Shown here in pieces: positions 60,492 through 64,000 of a DNA stretch of 64,000 bases. Within the stretch, counting starts at the first letter, position 1. The number at the start of each line of letters is the position of its first letter. A program made the position numbers and the translations under genes. Source of the stretch: Geminicoccaceae bacterium (GTDB lineage Bacteria; Pseudomonadota; Alphaproteobacteria; Geminicoccales; Geminicoccaceae); the NCBI GenBank assembly GCA_025999455.1, contig AP024683.1:3474451-3538450 (forward strand). The letters are read 5' to 3'. The notes beneath the pieces are model-generated. The model did not search any database, was not told the DNA's origin, and was given only the letters and a program-made list of their open reading frames with translations.

Positions 60492-61628
60492 TCATCCCCC
60501 GACGGCCTGTCGCGCGGCCGCTCCCGCACGCGCAGGCTCTTTGGTCAAATCCTCCGACCAGATCTCGTAGATCCGTTGGATTTCATCTCGAGAGATCAGG
60601 TTATGCCCCACTTGTCGCTCGAGGTCGAGGAGCCTTTCGAGGATTTCCCTGCGAGTTTCGAACGTGAACGGACCGGGGATGAAAGTACCGTTGGGTGCCA
60701 CGGTGTACCGGCCGTCTCGACGCTGCGCAGAACGACGATGCGGATCGTTTCGAATTGCGACGAGCCAGTCTCGGAACTCGAGCAACGGCTCGAACTCTCT
60801 GAACCCGGCTTCGACGAAGCCGGCGAGCGAACGGTCTTTCTCGACGACGGTGCAAGTCCAGCAACCGAATCTGGACGAGGTCGTCCCACAGGAAGGCACA
60901 TCGTCCTTGCTCGTCACAACCGGACATTCACCACCGCCGGCGTCGCGATAAAGCTGGATCAGCGCTTGGTGTGTACCGCCCCAAGGTGGTGGAACCGACG
61001 CCAAAAATTCCCAAACATCGTCGGTCGAGAGCTCGAGGATCGGTCGGTACACCATGCACCCCGGCAGGTCGTTGTGACGGTTCAGCCGTTCCCCGTTGTC
61101 GTACCGGCGCACGCTCTGGCTGCGCGTGGCGCTTTCCCCGCGCCGGACGCCCAACAGCAAGATCACTTCACCGGAAGCCGCTACCTGTTCTTTGACGTAG
61201 CGGCTTGTCGGCAAGATCTTCATGCGCTCCGTGCACCACCGGAACATCCGGTTGGGCGGAGGGTAGCCACGCCCGATCAGGTTGACCCAAAAGGTTTGAT
61301 CGACAGCCGGCCGAGTTATTTTCGTCTCGACGGGCAGCCGCCAAGCCCGCGCCGCGTCTGCGATTTCGGCCAAAACTTTTTGGATGTGTCCGACAACGAG
61401 CGGGCTTTCGACGAGTGTGTCGTTCGCGACGATGTGGACTTTCCGACGTCGCTCGTCGGGGGCGATTTCCAGTAGCGTCTCGAAAACGAGATGCGCCACC
61501 ACCGTACTGTCTTTTCCCCCGGAAAAACCGACGATCCAAGGCTTCTCGTGGGGCTGCTGGTATTCGTCCCGTAGATCGGCCCGGATCGCCGCGATCCTCG
61601 CCTCCAGTTGCGGATCGAGCACGTCCAT
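60492..61628 (-). CDS. dndC: DNA sulfur modification protein DndC
   Basis: 378 residues of the PAPS-reductase-like ATP pyrophosphatase type. The PP-loop is IVGFSGGKDSTVVAHLVFE, followed by VHIVANDTLVESPLV, RMFRWCTERMKI, VILLLGVRRGESATR and a Cys cluster in SCGTTSSRFGCWTC that binds [4Fe-4S]. DndC activates the DNA backbone and accepts sulfur from DndA or an IscS substitute. The ATG at 61628 has a strong gcggagggga site. It is the first gene of a four-gene operon. Confidence 0.95.
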   Translation of the reverse strand: MDVLDPQLEARIAAIRADLRDEYQQPHEKPWIVGFSGGKDSTVVAHLVFETLLEIAPDERRRKVHIVANDTLVESPLVVGHIQKVLAEIADAARAWRLPVETKITRPAVDQTFWVNLIGRGYPPPNRMFRWCTERMKILPTSRYVKEQVAASGEVILLLGVRRGESATRSQSVRRYDNGERLNRHNDLPGCMVYRPILELSTDDVWEFLASVPPPWGGTHQALIQLYRDAGGGECPVVTSKDDVPSCGTTSSRFGCWTCTVVEKDRSLAGFVEAGFREFEPLLEFRDWLVAIRNDPHRRSAQRRDGRYTVAPNGTFIPGPFTFETRREILERLLDLERQVGHNLISRDEIQRIYEIWSEDLTKEPARAGAAARQAVGG

Positions 61629-61736
61629 TCCCCTCCGCCGCACCAATTTCCACCACAAGGCGATATTTCGAGCAAGCGCGGTTCGTACCGACCGAGGATC
61701 GACAAGGGCGCGATCGCGGCCGCGCTCGGGTGGGCC

Positions 61737-62534
61737 TTAAAGCACCTCCCCCGGCCATTGGAAGGGGCCGACGCGGGGGGGTGGTGGGTGCTCGCGTTCC
61801 GCGTCGAGGGCTTCGGCGACCTCCAGCATCGCCGCCTGGGCGAGGAGCGGGGCCGGGGCCTGGAGCCGGAGCGCGTCGTCGGGCAGCCAGAGCGCGCGCG
61901 GATCGGCCGCCGTCCGGCCGAGCCCGAGGGCTTCGCCGACCGGGCCCGCGGCGAGCCCGTTCGGAAAGGCTTCCAGAAGCGCCCGCGCCTCGCTCTCGGC
62001 CTGGGCGCGGGCGGTCGCGAGCCCGGCCGTGACCTCGGCCGCCCAGTGCGCCGCCCCGGCCCCACCCGCCGGCAGGACGGGAGCGGGGGCGAACAGCAGC
62101 TCGAGCACCGGCCGGGCGAGCGCCACGGCGCGCGGATCGCCGCCCAGGAGCAGGACCCGGCCCCGGGGCCCGTCGAGTTCGGCCGCATCGAGATGGTAGA
62201 GGGCGCGGTGGCGCAGCCGGCGGTGGCGGCGCAGCGTGTCGCACCACCAGGAGGTCGAGAAATCGACGACGACGTCGCCGGGCTCGATCTCGCGCGAGGC
62301 CGCATCGATCACCGCGTCGACCTCTTCGACCCGGGCATCGAGCAGAAAAACACGCGGCGGCTCGAGCCGCTCGACGAGCTCCAGGAGCGCGCCCACCGTC
62401 TCGATCGGGCCCGTGGCGGTTCCCCCCGCGGCGTCGAGGTCGGCCGTGCGCACGAACGGCCGGAGCCCCGCCGCCACGGCCCGGTCGAGCCACCGCTCGA
62501 CCTCACCCAAGAGCACGATCCCGAGCTCGCCCAT
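61737..62534 (-). CDS. Divergent 6-phosphogluconate dehydrogenase-like protein
   Basis: 265 residues. The middle reads as a 6PGDH family core (EIEPGDVVVDFSTSWWCDTL, RVLLLGGDPRAVALARPVLE, GAGAAHWAAEVTAGLATARA), where the conserved Lys of true 6PGDH is absent and the N-terminal nucleotide loop lacks the G-x-G-x-x-G motif (it reads GELGIVLLGEVER). The C-terminal ~80 residues are Ala/Leu-rich. I would call it a non-catalytic or re-purposed homologue. It lies between the Dnd locus and a secreted peptide gene. Confidence 0.55.
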   Translation of the reverse strand: MGELGIVLLGEVERWLDRAVAAGLRPFVRTADLDAAGGTATGPIETVGALLELVERLEPPRVFLLDARVEEVDAVIDAASREIEPGDVVVDFSTSWWCDTLRRHRRLRHRALYHLDAAELDGPRGRVLLLGGDPRAVALARPVLELLFAPAPVLPAGGAGAAHWAAEVTAGLATARAQAESEARALLEAFPNGLAAGPVGEALGLGRTAADPRALWLPDDALRLQAPAPLLAQAAMLEVAEALDAEREHPPPPRVGPFQWPGEVL

Positions 62535-62597
62535 GCACGGTCTCCCCGGCCTGCTACGGGAACCTTGCTGGAGGGAGGGGTGTCCCTCGAAAAGCGG

Positions 62598-62623
62598 AAA
62601 GGGCCGGGGACGACCCGGCCCTT
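62598..62623 (-). terminator. Terminator after the small secreted peptide gene
   Basis: aaagggccggg and cccggcccttt form an 11-bp stem around a 4-nt loop, followed on the minus strand by ccgcttttcg. It is 42 bp past the stop of the 57-residue gene. Confidence 0.8.
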
Positions 62624-62664
62624 TCGCCCGACCCCGTGGTCGGCTGCGGTTCGTGTCGAAGCGT

Positions 62665-62838
62665 TCAGCTCTCGGGCGTGGGACGGCTCTGGTTCGACTG
62701 CGCCTGGCTCTGCGCGACCGTCGTTTCCTTGGACTTGGACGCGGTCGCGACCCAGTTCGCGCAGCCACCCTCAGCGAAGGCGGCGCCAGCCGCCGCCACG
62801 AGCATCGCCGCTGCGAGCACGAAGGCAGAGATACGCAC
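62665..62838 (-). CDS. Small secreted peptide, Cys-containing
   Basis: 57 residues from GTG 62838, with an almost ideal ribosome site (aaaggaggtgatcc). A Sec signal peptide (VRISAFVLAAAMLVAAAGAA, ending FAE) gives a mature peptide of about 34 residues that starts near EGGCANWV and then carries a Ser/Thr/Gln/Asn-rich tail (VAQSQAQSNQS) with one Cys. No family is recognised. It has its own terminator, so it is probably expressed alone. Its low-complexity tail recalls the small secreted proteins at 6-12 kb, but it lacks their L-D-x-V-x-A-G site. Confidence 0.75.
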   Translation of the reverse strand: MRISAFVLAAAMLVAAAGAAFAEGGCANWVATASKSKETTVAQSQAQSNQSRPTPES

Positions 62839-62952
62839 TGGATCACCTCCTTTCGCTGTCGTGGCCTACGAACCGAACATGCCCGAGCGGGAGGCGAAAG
62901 CAAGCGGAAAATCGCGACCGATCGCCGCACCCGAGCGGGCGTCGCCGGCGCG

Positions 62953-63804
62953 TCACGGCGGAGCGGGTCGGAGCACGAGGCAGCGCGGGATGCCGGCGAG
63001 ATCGGGCCGCGTCGCGACCGCGAACCCGGCCGCCTCGAAGAGCGCGCGGAGCGCCGGCTCCTGGCCCCGACCGATCTCGAGGCAGGCGACCCCGCCCGGG
63101 GCGAGGAGCCGGACGAGATCGGGCAGGAGCGCGCGGTAGGCGGAAAGCCCGTCCGGCCCGCCGTCGAGGGCGAGCCGCGGTTCGTAGTGGGCGACCTCGG
63201 GGGCGAGCCCGGCGAGCTCGTCGGACGCCACGTAGGGCGGGTTCGCGACGACGAGCTCGAAGCTCCCGGAAAGCGCCCGCCCCCAATCCCCCGCCACGAA
63301 GAACGCCCGGCGGGCGAGGCCGAGCCGGCGGGCGTTCTCGGCGGCGATCGCGAGGGCGCGTTCGGAGCGGTCGACGCCGAGGCCCCGGGCGTTCGGCAAG
63401 TCGTGCAGGAGCGCCAGGAGAAGACAGCCCGAGCCCGTGCCGAGATCGAGGATCCGCAAGCGCGCCTCGCGATCCTGGACGAGCTCGAGGGCCGCCTCGA
63501 CGAGCGTCTCGGTCTCCGGCCGCGGCACGAGCACGCCCGGCGCCACATGGAACGGCAAGGACCAGAACTCGCGCTCGCCCGAAAGATAGGCCATCGGCTC
63601 GCGGGCGGCGCGGCGGGCGACCAGGGCTTCGAAACGGGCGCGTGCGGCCGGATCGAGCCGCCGCTCGCGTTCGACGACGAGAGTTTCGGGGGCGAGGCCC
63701 GTCGCGGCGCGCAAGAGGAGCCGGGCTTCGGCCCGCGGCTCGTCGATCCCCGCGGCCCGCAGCCGGCGCGTCGCCGCACAGAGGGCCGCGGCCATGGTCG
63801 TCAC
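62953..63804 (-). CDS. prmC: Peptide chain release factor N5-glutamine methyltransferase
   Basis: 283 residues. The N-terminal helical domain (~1-75) is followed by the Rossmann SAM domain with [20 protein letters not shown] and the catalytic NPPY motif in [13 protein letters not shown]. PrmC methylates the Gln of the GGQ motif in RF1 and RF2. The GTG overlaps the prfA stop (gtga), a very common pairing. Confidence 0.95.
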   Translation of the reverse strand: MTTMAAALCAATRRLRAAGIDEPRAEARLLLRAATGLAPETLVVERERRLDPAARARFEALVARRAAREPMAYLSGEREFWSLPFHVAPGVLVPRPETETLVEAALELVQDREARLRILDLGTGSGCLLLALLHDLPNARGLGVDRSERALAIAAENARRLGLARRAFFVAGDWGRALSGSFELVVANPPYVASDELAGLAPEVAHYEPRLALDGGPDGLSAYRALLPDLVRLLAPGGVACLEIGRGQEPALRALFEAAGFAVATRPDLAGIPRCLVLRPAPP

Positions 63805-64000
63805 GCCGCCTCGCCCCTTCCGGCCTCGGCCAATCGGGCGGCTTCGTCCGCGGTGACGAGGGCTTCGACGATCCGGCCGAGCGCCTCGCCGGTCAGGACC
63901 CGGTCGAGGGCGTAGAGGGTGAGGTCGATCCGGTGGTCGGTCACCCGGTTCTGCGGGAAATTGTAGGTGCGGATCCGCTCGCTGCGGTCGCCCGTGCCGA
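63801..64000 (-). CDS. prfA: Peptide chain release factor 1, 5' partial
   Basis: The last ~65 residues of RF1: [20 protein letters not shown], then [15 protein letters not shown] and a Glu/Ala-rich end. The GGQ motif and the rest lie beyond the window edge. RF1 ends translation at UAA and UAG; prmC follows directly. Confidence 0.95.
   Translation of the reverse strand, partial: GTGDRSERIRTYNFPQNRVTDHRIDLTLYALDRVLTGEALGRIVEALVTADEAARLAEAGRGEAA

Noticed and set aside
62665-62838. Sixth member of the Sec plus double-glycine family
   Set aside because: It has a signal peptide and a polar tail but not the L-D-x-[VI]-x-[AG]-G leader; its GG lies directly after the signal cleavage site in EGGC.
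1-64000. CRISPR array, tRNA or rRNA genes, transposases, integrases
   Set aside because: No regularly spaced identical repeats, no cloverleaf or rRNA-like sequence and no transposase/integrase motifs were noticed in either strand. A dedicated tRNA scan was not possible.

Overview
The window is a high-GC chromosome segment from what is most likely an alphaproteobacterium of the Rhodospirillales/Geminicoccales type. The evidence is the gene content: a cobS-cobT pair with a J-domain gene upstream, petABC, bolA, hemF, opgH, a PraR/Phr-like XRE regulator and a UxaA-type dehydratase, plus frequent GTG/TTG starts and ATGA/GTGA-coupled genes. I saw no rRNA, tRNA, CRISPR array, transposase or integrase.

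Layout: 1-4.3 kb holds housekeeping genes (SMC-like ATPase tail, DUF599, peptidase C26, RluB-type pseudouridine synthase, RsmD, ChaC). 4.4-14.8 kb is the most unusual part: an RTX/DUF4114 protein, five small low-complexity secreted proteins, a GT41 (SPINDLY) glycosyltransferase, a periplasmic C39 peptidase resembling FapD, an outer-membrane pore resembling FapF, and a LuxR/NarL-type regulator whose receiver lacks the phospho-acceptor Asp. Each small protein has a Sec signal peptide followed 16-20 residues later by a bacteriocin-like L-D-x-[VI]-x-[AG]-G site. I read the set as a Fap-like export system for amyloid-like or adhesive fibres with tandem Sec plus double-glycine leaders. 15.0-33.2 kb is metabolism (CoA-transferase pair, altronate dehydratase, cobaltochelatase, pyrophosphatase, HemF, TrmL, cytochrome bc1, OpgH with an FkbM methyltransferase, cytochrome b561), interrupted by about 1.4 kb of apparently non-coding, internally repetitive DNA at 21.8-23.2 kb. 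33.3-40.4 kb carries a YfhO-like membrane protein, a NodU/CmcH-type carbamoyltransferase and three proteins I do not recognise.

40.4-55.3 kb is one long minus-strand Wzx/Wzy-type polysaccharide locus. Its order is priming sugar transferase, NusG/RfaH-like antiterminator, methyltransferases, glycosyltransferases, asparagine synthetase-like amidotransferase, flippase, SGNH protein and polymerase. Several segments are visibly richer in A+T than the flanks, and five genes are broken: the priming transferase (5-bp tandem duplication), asnB (homopolymer indel) and three truncated remnants, one of them part of a duplication that leaves a 77-bp identical repeat on either side of asnB.

56.6-61.6 kb is a compact DNA phosphorothioation (Dnd) locus, dndC - small acidic ORF - dndD - a gene in which a DndE-like domain appears fused to a HerA-type ATPase. 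No dndA, dndB or recognisable restriction genes accompany it. The window ends with a divergent 6PGDH-like protein, a short secreted peptide gene, prmC and the 3' end of prfA.
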